Assembly (NCBI GenBank): GCA_017983845.1
Contig: JAGOAO010000005.1
Span: forward strand, 10,033 to 74,032
Reading direction: 5' to 3'
Source of the DNA: Sediminibacterium sp.
Lineage (GTDB): Bacteria; Bacteroidota; Bacteroidia; Chitinophagales; Chitinophagaceae
DNA length: 64,000 bases
Shown here: in pieces, positions 9,371-17,900 of the stretch
How positions within the stretch are numbered: position 1 is the first letter of the stretch
Layout of the letters: each line of letters starts with the position of its first letter
The notes under the pieces: model-generated
What the model was told of the DNA's origin: nothing
The model's input: the letters and a program-made list of their open reading frames with translations, nothing else
Database searches by the model: none
Translations under genes and position numbers: made by a program

Positions 9371-9889
9371 ATGTCACATACAAATGATACACACGCAGAG
9401 CACGGTGGTGGTGCGATTGCAGAAATTAAAAAAGTTACCATTATCCTTTCAGTTTTAACGATTGTTGAATTGATCTTGGGTTATTGGATGATTGGAATCG
9501 AAAGCAAGGCCTTGGTTTTAGGCATCAAAGGCACGATTGTGATTTTAATGATGGCGAAAGCATTTTATATTGTTGCTTACTTTATGCACTTAAAACATGA
9601 AGTAAAGAACTTGATCATGACCATCATTGTTCCACTTTCATTATTCATATGGTTTATCATTGCGTTCTTGTCTGATGGTAACTCTTTCAGAAACTTACGT
9701 AATACCTATGACCCTTATTTTAAGGAGCAGTCTACTATCAAAGTAGAACAACCAGCTCATGGTGGTGGTCACGAAGGTGCAACCGAGCATGGCGCAGGTG
9801 CAGCCCACACGGACAGCACAGCAGCACATGCTGATTCTACTGGTGCAAAGCATGAAGATGCGAAACACGACGCTCCTGCGGCACACTAA
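9371..9889 (+). CDS. Cytochrome c oxidase subunit IV family protein
   Basis: 172 residues from ATG 9371; an upstream in-frame ATG at 9311 lies inside the preceding gene and is rejected. Three hydrophobic helices lie in the first 105 residues, with the family-like segment MAKAFYIVAYFMHLKHEVKN. The last 50 residues are a low-complexity His/Ala/Gly/Asp tail (repeats such as AHADSTGAKHEDAKHD) that could bind metal, echoing the His-rich N-terminus of CoxA. Small accessory membrane subunit of the oxidase. Confidence 0.88.
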   Translation: MSHTNDTHAEHGGGAIAEIKKVTIILSVLTIVELILGYWMIGIESKALVLGIKGTIVILMMAKAFYIVAYFMHLKHEVKNLIMTIIVPLSLFIWFIIAFLSDGNSFRNLRNTYDPYFKEQSTIKVEQPAHGGGHEGATEHGAGAAHTDSTAAHADSTGAKHEDAKHDAPAAH

Positions 9890-9942
9890 TTAAAAGATTG
9901 GAACTTTAGCCTATTTAGGATTAAGTTTCTTTACGATATTCG

Positions 9943-9975
9943 AAACCACTCCAGTTAATTGGGGTGGTTTTTTGT
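9943..9975 (+). terminator. Rho-independent terminator after the oxidase operon
   Basis: Ten-base stem 9943-9952 (AAACCACTCC) pairs with 9961-9970 (one G-U pair), with an 8-nt loop and a run of T at 9968-9973. It separates the main act/cox operon from the SCO gene, which has its own promoter box. Confidence 0.8.
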
Positions 9976-9977
9976 TG

Positions 9978-9985
9978 TAACTTTG
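9978..9985 (+). promoter_or_regulatory. TAnnTTTG promoter box, leaderless start for the SCO gene
   Basis: TAACTTTG lies 4 nt before the ATG at 9990. With the usual distance from this -7 element to the transcription start, the mRNA would begin at or next to the A of the ATG. No clear TTTG -33 box is seen. Confidence 0.5.
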
Positions 9986-9989
9986 CGCT

Positions 9990-10802
9990 ATGTCTAAAAA
10001 GTCTCTATACGGTTTATTTATCGCCCTTGTAATTCCTATTGGTTGTTACTTATGGCTTAAGTCTGCGAGTGATACTGCTGTAACTATGCCACGTCATTAT
10101 TTATTAGATACGGTGATTAGCAATGTCGTAAAAGGCAAAACGATTGATGACAGTATTTGGCATACCACGAAAGATATTCGATTGGTGAATCAATTAGGGG
10201 ACTCAGTGAATTTATACCAACAGTCTGGTAAAATTATTATTGCCGATTTCTTTTTCACTAGTTGCGGCAGCATCTGTCCTAAGTTGACTCGTAATATGGC
10301 TAAGATGCAACAGTCATTTAGCCGAGGAGGTAATAGTCGTAAAAAAGTATTAGACACCAATTTCATACAATTCATTTCCTTTTCAGTAGATCCTGAACGC
10401 GATTCAGTTCCGGTCTTAAGAGACTACGCTAATAAAATGAATGTTGCTTCAGACAATTGGTGGTTGCTAACGGGTAATAGAGATTCAATTTATAAATTCG
10501 CTTTTGAAGAAATGAAGGTAGACCAGTTTAGTACAGAACCAGTCTCACCAGATTTTGTGCACACGAGTAGATTTGTATTGATAGATAAGAAGATGCAAGT
10601 TCGTGGATATTACAATGGATTAGATTCTGCGTCTATGTTGAAATTGGCGAAAGACGTGGGTTATCTTATGTTAGAGAAAGATAAGACTAAGAAGAGTAAA
10701 GTATTCCAAGACATAGTTGATTTGAGTTGGTTGTGGTTGGTGATCGCTTTACTAGTTTCTAGCTTTGTGTATTATTTCACCAAGACAAGATTGAAGAATT
10801 AA
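9990..10802 (+). CDS. SCO1/SenC family copper chaperone for cytochrome c oxidase
   Basis: 270 residues. N-terminal membrane anchor (about residues 7-24), a periplasmic thioredoxin-like domain with the copper-binding Cys92-x3-Cys96 (SCGSICPK) and the later His in DFVHTSRF, then a second hydrophobic segment near residues 245-265. SCO proteins deliver copper to, or keep reduced, the CuA site of CoxB. The second C-terminal helix is less usual and would make it a two-helix protein with its domain between. Located directly after the oxidase operon, behind its own terminator and promoter. Confidence 0.92.
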   Translation: MSKKSLYGLFIALVIPIGCYLWLKSASDTAVTMPRHYLLDTVISNVVKGKTIDDSIWHTTKDIRLVNQLGDSVNLYQQSGKIIIADFFFTSCGSICPKLTRNMAKMQQSFSRGGNSRKKVLDTNFIQFISFSVDPERDSVPVLRDYANKMNVASDNWWLLTGNRDSIYKFAFEEMKVDQFSTEPVSPDFVHTSRFVLIDKKMQVRGYYNGLDSASMLKLAKDVGYLMLEKDKTKKSKVFQDIVDLSWLWLVIALLVSSFVYYFTKTRLKN

Positions 10803-10812
10803 ATAAAATTTT

Positions 10813-11397
10813 ATGTTACAACCGGTATTACAAAAAAACGATAAACTAGCCTATACATTGATAGGTGTATTTTCTGTGATTGTATTTGTGGTAGTTACTT
10901 TCTTAAGTAAGTTTACTTTGGAGGTTGAATTACCTTTTGATAAACATATTTTTGCATTAATCAATGCGATGTTGAATACTGCAGTAACTGTGTTATTGAT
11001 TGCAGGATTGGTTGCTGTGAAACAGAAAAAATTTGAATTGCATAAAACTATTATGATAACTGCAATGACTTTGTCTCTATTATTCTTAGTGACTTATATT
11101 GCGCATCACTTATTAGCGGGTGAAGCAAAATTTGGTGATGCTAATTTTGATGGGGTAGTTGATGATGCAGAAAAAGCAGTATTAGGAAACACACGCCCTC
11201 TTTATTTAGTTTTATTAGGAACGCATATTGTATTGGCTGCAACTAGCTTGCCATTTATTTTATGGACTGCCTATAGAGCTTTAACAAGTGATTTTGCAGC
11301 GCATAAAAATTTAGCTAAAAAAGTATGGCCTATTTGGTTTTATGTGGCTGCAACTGGTCCAATTGTCTACTTGATGATTAAGCAGTATTATAATTAG
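10813..11397 (+). CDS. DUF420 family membrane protein with an EF-hand-like loop
   Basis: 194 residues, about five transmembrane helices. It matches the DUF420 layout (helical pairs with His at HHLLAGE and GTHIVLA) often found beside SCO and cytochrome oxidase genes and thought to help oxidase assembly (inference from context). Between helices, residues 109-120 (DANFDGVVDDAE) fit the 12-residue calcium-binding EF-hand loop at every key position: Asp1, Asn3, Asp5, Gly6, Asp9, Glu12. It starts 10 nt after the SCO gene, so the two are co-transcribed. It overlaps the convergent gene by a few bases at its stop. Confidence 0.85.
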   Translation: MLQPVLQKNDKLAYTLIGVFSVIVFVVVTFLSKFTLEVELPFDKHIFALINAMLNTAVTVLLIAGLVAVKQKKFELHKTIMITAMTLSLLFLVTYIAHHLLAGEAKFGDANFDGVVDDAEKAVLGNTRPLYLVLLGTHIVLAATSLPFILWTAYRALTSDFAAHKNLAKKVWPIWFYVAATGPIVYLMIKQYYN

Positions 11398-11741
11398 TAT
11401 CCTAGCTCCTTTGCAGGATCCCAAAATAATTTTTCAAAGTCCAGGACGGTTTCGTTTTGGACTTTTATTTTTTCCTGCTCTAGTAGCTCTTGCATTTTAG
11501 TGGGTGTCTCAAAATGGGCTTTACCACTTAACATGCCATTGCGATTAACAACTCTATGTGCAGGTACTTTTGGCTTTACCCCATGAGATGCATTCATTGC
11601 CCAGCCAACCATTCTTGAACTACCACCCGTCCCTAAATATTTAGCAATGGCGCCATAGCTAGTGACACGACCTTTGGGGATGAGTCGTACTACGTCGAAT
11701 ACGTTTTGGAAAAAATCTTTAGTCTTTGGAGTGTATTGCAT
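11394..11741 (-). CDS. Alkyltransferase-like protein (ATL, MGMT family without catalytic Cys)
   Basis: 115 residues; the DNA-binding domain of O6-alkylguanine-DNA alkyltransferases. The active-site PCHR motif reads Pro60-Ala61-His62-Arg63, so the acceptor cysteine is Ala and the protein cannot accept an alkyl group. The helix-turn-helix region (RVTSYGAIAKYLG) and the SSRMVGWAMN segment are present. Such proteins bind alkylated guanine and are known to hand lesions to nucleotide excision repair. The start overlaps the end of the DUF5522 gene by 23 nt, suggesting translational coupling in the trmB operon. Confidence 0.9.
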   Translation of the reverse strand: MQYTPKTKDFFQNVFDVVRLIPKGRVTSYGAIAKYLGTGGSSRMVGWAMNASHGVKPKVPAHRVVNRNGMLSGKAHFETPTKMQELLEQEKIKVQNETVLDFEKLFWDPAKELGY

Positions 11742-11931
11742 CAGTCGAAGTTTTAGATAGCGTCGCTCTGATTAACTGTGCTCTTGTTTTGATGGGTTCT
11801 GGTACAGCATCATAATCGAATGGGCAGTGCTTACAGGCTTCACCACAGCAATAGCCTCTCCCTTCATGGTAAGCTGCAGTGAATACCCATTTTCCCTTTG
11901 GGTCTATATAATAATGTACACCTTCGATCAT
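11719..11931 (-). CDS. Small Cys-rich DUF5522 family protein
   Basis: 70 residues. The core GYCCGEACKHCPFDY has four cysteines and suggests a small metal or Fe-S site. The N-terminal half matches the short DUF5522 family common in Bacteroidota, of unknown function. It starts 4 nt after the trmB stop and overlaps the ATL gene, so all three are one transcript. No signal peptide is seen; probably cytoplasmic. Confidence 0.8.
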   Translation of the reverse strand: MIEGVHYYIDPKGKWVFTAAYHEGRGYCCGEACKHCPFDYDAVPEPIKTRAQLIRATLSKTSTDAIHSKD

Positions 11932-11935
11932 TTTT

Positions 11936-12799
11936 TTATTGTTCTTTTTTTTCTCTAGCCGCTTCTGCCTCCATTCTTAAAAGTTCACCTGCGTCCATCG
12001 GTATATCCTTAATGGCTTCTTTTAAAACATCGTCTAACGCTATTGGTAATTCCTTATCAATATTAAACTGAATATAGTGAATCTTGTTACTCTGTGCGAT
12101 ATCCAATCCCTCGTAATAAGTTTTGATTAAACAACGAGGATCTATTGTTGGCTCTGCATATAAGTTTTCTGTTTTGTAAATAAGGTTTAAACCATACAAT
12201 TCAATCACTTTTAATGTGAAATTGTAGAGTAGGGGACTATCAGTTTTTAAATGAACAATCCCTGCTCCTAATCCATTATTACCATCACCACTTATACTTC
12301 TATTGTTTCTGCTTTCTTTATTACTTCCGTCACCCCCAAATAAAAACTGCTGGTATAGCCTTAAGAATTTAGGATGTGTCAATCGCTTCTTTGCTTTGGA
12401 CCATCTTAATTGAGGGTCGGGGAATGTGATCCATATTTCATCCACTTCGTCTTTGGCAAAATAGTTGGGCGTCAGTTCTATTTGTGTACGAACAAATGCA
12501 ATATTTTTTAATCCTTCTTTGTTAGCAATGCTTGCACCTTTCCAAATACGATTGCCCTTTAGGTCTACACCTATAAAGTTTTGTGTTGGGAACATTCTGC
12601 CCAAGCCAACGGCGTATTCGCCTCTGCCACAAGCAAGTTCAAGCGTAAGTGCTTTGTTTGTTGCAATATCAATAGGACTCGTTGCTTTCCCTAATTCATT
12701 AAAAAAAGCAGCCCATTTGCCTTGCATATCCTGTGGATACTCCAATACATTTTCATATTCCTTGATCGCCGCAAATTTGATTAGTTTTTTCTGCCCCAT
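11936..12799 (-). CDS. trmB: tRNA (guanine-N7-)-methyltransferase
   Basis: 287 residues; an S-adenosylmethionine enzyme making m7G46 in tRNA. Visible motifs: the SAM loop ELACGRGEYAVGLG, GVDLKGNRIWKGA, then the family signature WITFPDPQLRWSKAKKRLTH. It is longer than the usual 210-230 residues. About 25 Asn/Ser/Gly-rich residues are inserted after LYQQFLF (from about residue 155), where relatives have a short KPGG turn before HLKTDSPLLY. The rest is intact, so it is probably functional. First gene of the operon with DUF5522 and ATL. A TATATTTG box lies 4 nt upstream of the ATG. Confidence 0.93.
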   Translation of the reverse strand: MGQKKLIKFAAIKEYENVLEYPQDMQGKWAAFFNELGKATSPIDIATNKALTLELACGRGEYAVGLGRMFPTQNFIGVDLKGNRIWKGASIANKEGLKNIAFVRTQIELTPNYFAKDEVDEIWITFPDPQLRWSKAKKRLTHPKFLRLYQQFLFGGDGSNKESRNNRSISGDGNNGLGAGIVHLKTDSPLLYNFTLKVIELYGLNLIYKTENLYAEPTIDPRCLIKTYYEGLDIAQSNKIHYIQFNIDKELPIALDDVLKEAIKDIPMDAGELLRMEAEAAREKKEQ

Positions 12800-12803
12800 A
12801 CTG

Positions 12804-12811
12804 CAAATATA
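12804..12811 (-). promoter_or_regulatory. trmB: TAnnTTTG promoter box, leaderless start for trmB
   Basis: On the minus strand TATATTTG is followed by CAGT and then the ATG at 12799, a 4-nt gap. This predicts a transcript starting at or one or two bases from the start codon. Confidence 0.5.
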
Positions 12812-12923
12812 AAGATTAGCGACCCATTAAAGGCACTAGTTTTTTGGAATTTATACGCAGAAAAGATGTTTTTGTAAACATTATTTTTAAGTCATAAACA
12901 AAAGACATTCACAGGCGTATATC

Positions 12924-13051
12924 AATAACAACCCCAGTAATAATCCGAATAACAATACAAGTAATAACTCCAATAAAAAATTCAACTTATAATCCCAATA
13001 AAAGTAATAACCCCAATAACAATCCCAGCATTAATCTAAATATGAATCCTG
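12924..13051. repeat. Degenerate Asn-codon-like microrepeat region
   Basis: About 128 nt built from variants of AATAAC/AATCCC/AGTAAT blocks with 9- and 15-nt spacing. In one plus frame it reads Asn/Pro/Ser-rich up to a TAA near 12990. After a +1 shift it continues Asn-rich to a TAA near 13095. No ATG or ribosome site precedes it in frame. It is either a decayed low-complexity coding remnant or simple-sequence DNA. Confidence 0.5.
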
Positions 13052-13099
13052 ACTCCAAAAAGTTCATTGTTAGTTCTCTTTTTCAGGCATTTTAAAACA

Positions 13100-13201
13100 G
13101 TGGATTATATGAAACAAATTATGCCTGAAGTGTATTTTATAAACAACATTGTGGATTATGTAAAACAGATTGTGTTTGAAGTGTATCATATAATCCACAC
13201 T
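13100..13201. repeat. Tandem 51-bp duplication bounded by an inverted repeat, upstream of the XRE gene
   Basis: 13100-13150 and 13151-13201 align without gaps, with most positions identical (both start GTGGATTAT and share TGAAGTGTAT at the same offset). The left end GTGGATTATAT (13100-13110) reappears as its exact reverse complement at 13188-13198. GTGGATTAT therefore occurs three times, once inverted, ending 49 bp before the XRE start codon. This looks like an array of operator half-sites. Confidence 0.65.
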
Positions 13202-13247
13202 TTAAAAAACATAAAATTTCGTATAACTTAAATAAAATTCAAATGAT

Positions 13248-13586
13248 ATGAAAAGTAATAAACTTGGTTATGGCTATCAACGAAAACTAGCCCTTGAAAG
13301 GCATACAGAAGAGTTTGAAATCATAGGAAATAACCTGAAGACAGCTAGAATTAAAAGGTGTTTTTCAGTTGCTGAATTAGCTTATTTAGCAAATGTAAAT
13401 AGGTCTACTATTTATCACATTGAAAATGGCAAACCAACTATTTCTTTGTTTTCATTTTTTAGTGTATTAAAAGCGCTAGATTTATATGAAGACGTTAAAA
13501 ACATCATCGTACTTGATATTCACGGAAATGAGATCTTCCAAAGAAAAATTTTAGTAAAAAATGCGATTAAGCACTATAAAGTATAG
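13248..13586 (+). CDS. XRE-family helix-turn-helix regulator (orphan)
   Basis: 112 residues. Residues about 26-75 form a Cro/C1-type HTH: NLKTARIKRCFSVAELAYLANVNRSTIYHIENGK (split here by helix: SVAELAYLA, VNRSTIYHIENG), followed by a helical cap as in HipB-like antitoxins. No toxin or HipA kinase gene adjoins; the neighbour is a convergent oxidoreductase gene. The C-terminal part (DIHGNEIFQRKILVKNAIKHYKV) is basic. It probably represses itself through the duplicated palindromic array just upstream. Function otherwise unknown. Confidence 0.85.
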   Translation: MKSNKLGYGYQRKLALERHTEEFEIIGNNLKTARIKRCFSVAELAYLANVNRSTIYHIENGKPTISLFSFFSVLKALDLYEDVKNIIVLDIHGNEIFQRKILVKNAIKHYKV

Positions 13587-13641
13587 CATTTTTAAAATTT
13601 AAATTGACACTTTACTTTATCGATACTATACTTTATTGAAA

Positions 13642-14802
13642 CTATACTTTCATTAACTTAATTGCTTTTTGAGCTACAATCGGTGCAATGGCTACCCCCA
13701 TGCCACTCATGCGTACAGCGCAGTATACATTGGGTTGTAGTTCCTGAATGATGGGCTTTTTAATTTTACCAATTCCCATGGTGCCACTCCACCTTAGCTC
13801 TATTTTTGGCTTTTTAGTGCCTTTTGGTAAAATTCGTTGCATCATAAAATCCTCTAATACTTTTTGAATCTTTGCAGAAGTTTCTAATGAATATGTTTTT
13901 TCATTTTTGAAATCTTTATTTCTTGCACCACCTAATAACAATCTATTGCCCAGGTTTCGGAAATAATAAAAGCCTTCATCAAAATGGAAACATCCTTTAA
14001 ACTTTAAATTAGGGATAGGTTCGGTCACAAATACTTGTCCTCTTGCAGGCACCACATCCAAACTTGGGATCAATTTTTTCGCGAAACCATTCGTGCAAAC
14101 CAATAACTGCTTGGCTTCTAATGGCGCTTCTAAATTGGTATGTATGGTTACGCCTTTGGAATGACTCTTGATTTTTTTTACTTCTGTGCTAAATAAAATT
14201 TGTACTCCTTTTACTTGTACTGCTTTCTGTAATGCCAATACTAGCTTGGCCGAGTTTAACTGACCCTCTAGTTGATTGTAAGCAAGCGCTTCAATCTCTT
14301 GAAACCCTAATTTTTTTATATCTTTTGTCGCATTGGTATAAATAGGAAGGTATTTTCCATTTTTCTTAGACGTCTTTAATGCAGGGGCCAATATCTTATT
14401 TAAATACGCAATATCATCGTCTAATTTTGAAATATCATATCCACCACCTCCTTCAAATAATTCATAACCTCCCCATTGGTTATAATCAATCTCTGTTGCC
14501 TTAAATACTTTTTGAATTCTTTGTAAGCCATCATAGCGCATCTTCACAGTTTCCAACATGGCAGCTTCACCCATCAATTGCACATCATACATTAACTCTG
14601 ACACGCTTCCAAAACATGAGAACCCTGCATTGCGTGTACTTGCACCAGATGGAATAATCCCACGCTCTAAGATGGTGATATTTAGTTTAGGATTTTTTTG
14701 AATCATTTCATAAGCAGTCCATAATCCCACAAAGCCACATCCCACAATCACCAAATCCTTTGGTGCAAAATAGGTTGATTGTTCCCAAACTGAAATAGCC
14801 AT
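13642..14802 (-). CDS. FAD-dependent oxidoreductase (DAO/glycine oxidase-like)
   Basis: 386 residues. The N-terminal dinucleotide-binding motif is VIVGCGFVGLWTAYEM, followed by ERGIIPSGASTRNAGFSCFG, typical of the D-amino acid oxidase/GlpO-type superfamily. The C-terminal FAD-contact segment is RMSGMGVAIAPIVAQKA. Residues 255-330 hold the substrate-domain signature RGQVFVTEPI. Substrate cannot be told from sequence; relatives oxidise amines or amino acids. No signal peptide. It stands alone on the minus strand, converging with the XRE gene and separated from the upstream receptor gene by a terminator. Confidence 0.85.
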   Translation of the reverse strand: MAISVWEQSTYFAPKDLVIVGCGFVGLWTAYEMIQKNPKLNITILERGIIPSGASTRNAGFSCFGSVSELMYDVQLMGEAAMLETVKMRYDGLQRIQKVFKATEIDYNQWGGYELFEGGGGYDISKLDDDIAYLNKILAPALKTSKKNGKYLPIYTNATKDIKKLGFQEIEALAYNQLEGQLNSAKLVLALQKAVQVKGVQILFSTEVKKIKSHSKGVTIHTNLEAPLEAKQLLVCTNGFAKKLIPSLDVVPARGQVFVTEPIPNLKFKGCFHFDEGFYYFRNLGNRLLLGGARNKDFKNEKTYSLETSAKIQKVLEDFMMQRILPKGTKKPKIELRWSGTMGIGKIKKPIIQELQPNVYCAVRMSGMGVAIAPIVAQKAIKLMKV

Positions 14803-14900
14803 AATATTGTTTTTAGATTTCTAAGTTCCTAAATTTTAATCAAATTAAAAGGTTTATATTTTTATTTTACCCAGGTTACGAATTTTACTATTTTATGCAT

Positions 14901-14928
14901 AAAAAAACCGCCCCAATTGGGGCGGTTT
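14901..14928 (-). terminator. Rho-independent terminator after the TonB-dependent receptor gene
   Basis: Palindromic stem AAACCGCCCCAA / TTGGGGCGGTTT (14905-14928), followed on the minus strand by a T run (complement of 14901-14907). It lies 63 nt past the stop of the receptor gene. Confidence 0.85.
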
Positions 14929-14990
14929 AAAGTAGCTTAAATATTATGCTAAATTAAATAGCGAATTAAGGCCATTTAATTTTAGTTTAA

Positions 14991-17900
14991 TTATCTACCG
15001 AAGATATATCTTAAACCAATCTGTGCTTGCCATACGTCATACACAGAAGAGTTCTTTTGATAAGTACTTCCAATTAATGTTGTTGAGCCATCTACATTCT
15101 TTTGTGTAGCCAATTTGTATAAAGGCACACCTGCAGATGTTACTGAACTATAAGCTAAGATCTGAGGGTTGGTAACTCTTTGAGATACACCCCAACTGTT
15201 GTTGATTCTATTACCAATATTCAAGATATCAGCTCTGAACTGTAAAGTATTGCGTTTGCCTTTTACTTTTACAAAGAATTCTTGAACGATAGATACATCA
15301 AAACGGTGTAACATTGGTAATACAGAACCATTACGCTCTGCATACTGTCCCTTACGTGTTTTTAAATATTTATCTTGGTTTACATAGTTCCAGAATGCTG
15401 CTTGTTGTTGTGGTTCGTTATATGTGATACCGCCAACAGTTAAAGGAGCAAAACGAATTTCATCGATTCTTTTAGGAACATAAATCAATTCATTGTTCGA
15501 AATACGATCTCCGTTCATATCACCAGAGATAGTGTAAGAGAATGCACCTGCTTGAGAACCGACGTATCCAATTGAGAAACTTGTTGTTCCACCGTACTCA
15601 CCACCGTATTCAATTTTATATCCTAATAAACCAACGATTCTGTTAGGGATATTGAAATCTGAATTAGATAAGTTTAGATCGTTATTGCCATTTACAGATC
15701 TAGCACCTGTCCAGCTACCTGAAGCAATTGAACCTGCACTCATGAAGTCTGTAGCGTTAGAAGTTGTCCACGCTAATGATCCCCATAATCCTTTTCTGTA
15801 GGGCATTTCTAATTTAACAGTCATTGACTTATAATCCCCTTTGTTCTTATTTGTCAATACAATTGCATTTGAAACGTTATTGTTTACTCTCACAGTTGCG
15901 TCTGAACCACCGAATCTTAATCTGTTATCAGGACCAGTAAATTGTGATACTGCTCCTTTTAAGTTCGCATTGTAGTAGTGTACTGCGTTTAAGTTTTTGT
16001 TGAACAAGAACTCAACTGTACCTACAAAACCGAAAGGTAATTTTTGATCCACTGCTAAGTTTGATTTCCAAACCTGAGGGAACTTGTAGTTCTCTTCGGT
16101 TAATGCGATATCAAATGTAGAAGGTAATTGTGGTGTTGCTGGGATAAAGTATTTCTTAGGATCTGCAGTGAAACCATAGTTTGTAGCTGCAGCACCACTA
16201 ACATCAATATATCCTGTTAACACACCATTGTTACCCACTTGGTTTGAAACAAACACATATGGAGGACGACCAGTGAATACACCTGTTCCACCACGTACTT
16301 GTGTTTTCTTTGCACCATTCACATCCCAGTTGAAACCTAATCTTGGTTCAAATAAGATTTGTGTTTTAGGCATTACACCTGTATTGAACTTAGCACCATT
16401 TGCAAATGTCATTGCAGTGATTGCTGGGTTTTCAATAGCAGTGTTTTCAAATCCAATTACAGCCATTCTTAAACCAGCTGTTAATTTTAAATTCTTATTG
16501 TATTGGAATTCATCTTGACCATACACATCTAAACGAGATGTTTTTAATACTTGCATTGGATCAACCGCTCCTGGCAATGCAGAATAACGGAATTGAGTAC
16601 GTGCAGGTACAAATGCAGATGGTGCACCACCCGCTGCAATAGATTGGTTTGCTGCAGTATAGAAATCTGCTAAGCTATTGAATACATATACACCATTAGA
16701 TGCAGGGAAGAACAAGTTGTTAGACTGGTACTTCTCAAAGTTGAAACCAGCAACAATCGTGTGCTTGTCTAAATACTTTGTTAAGTTATCTGTGATATGG
16801 AATGTATTGTAGTCTAATTTGTTTCCTGGAGTGAATGGATCAAAACCTACTGAAGTCAATGTAGATGAACCAGACTTAATATCAATGGTTGGGAACTCTT
16901 GACTTCTGTATGCTCTATCTTCAATTTGCTTATCATAACCAATAATCAAATTGTTGTGTAAAGTGTTTGATATTTTACTGTTCAATTCAACTACAATAGA
17001 ACGTGTGTTATCCATAATACCGTAACCGCTATTTTGGAATGACATTGCTAAAGCAGAGTTTGTTCTATTACCAAAACCAGCTGAAGTTGAGTTAGAGATA
17101 TTGATATCTGCATTTGAGTTATGATGAACATAACGTGCAGTTAATTTATGCATATCGTTAATGTTCCAGTCTGTTCTAATTAAGAACTTCTCAGAAACAG
17201 TACCGTTATTGTATCCTTCCCAAGGACCAGTTACATAATTGAATTTGTCTTTCATGAAATTAGACAAAGTTTCTAGTTCAGCATATGTAGGACGAGAAAT
17301 CTGAGAACCGCTTAATGGAGAACCTGTAGAGATCCAGTTAGTTCCTGGCTCTGTTTTTTCTAATTTCTCATAGTTCGCAAAAATGAACAATTTGTTCTTG
17401 ATAATTGGCGCACCAATTCTGAAACCTTTTGTTTTTTCGCTGAATTTTGCAGCAGTTACTTTTACACCATTTGCTCTATTACCATTGAATTTAGATGTAT
17501 TGTCTCTTTCTGTTTGGTAGTATGATCCTTCAATTTCGTTTGTACCTGATCTTGTTACCGCGTTGATACCAGCACCAGTGAAACCTGATTGACGGATATC
17601 AAATGGAGCGATGTTCAATTGTAATTGCTCAATCGCATCTAAAGAAATTGCAGAAGCACCAGTTCTACCTCCAGCTTGTGCTGAAGAACCTAAACCGAAA
17701 CCGTTATTGAATTGAGAACCATCAATTGTGAAGTTGTTCAAACGAGAATCTTGTCCTCCGAAACTTGCACCGTTACCATTTGAGTTGTATTTAGTAATAC
17801 CATCAATTGTTCTTGGTCCAGTTACTGGAATATTTTGTAATTCTCTTCTTCCAAATTGTTGTGCAGTTCCAGTTCTTTCCTTAGAGAATAAGCCGCTTCT

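Noticed and set aside
11719..11741. Treating the DUF5522/ATL overlap as a frameshifted single gene
   Set aside because: Both frames encode complete, recognisable small families; overlap by 23 nt is normal in compact operons.
12924..13095. Annotating the Asn-rich tract as a gene
   Set aside because: No start codon or ribosome site, a frame break in the middle, and simple-repeat composition.
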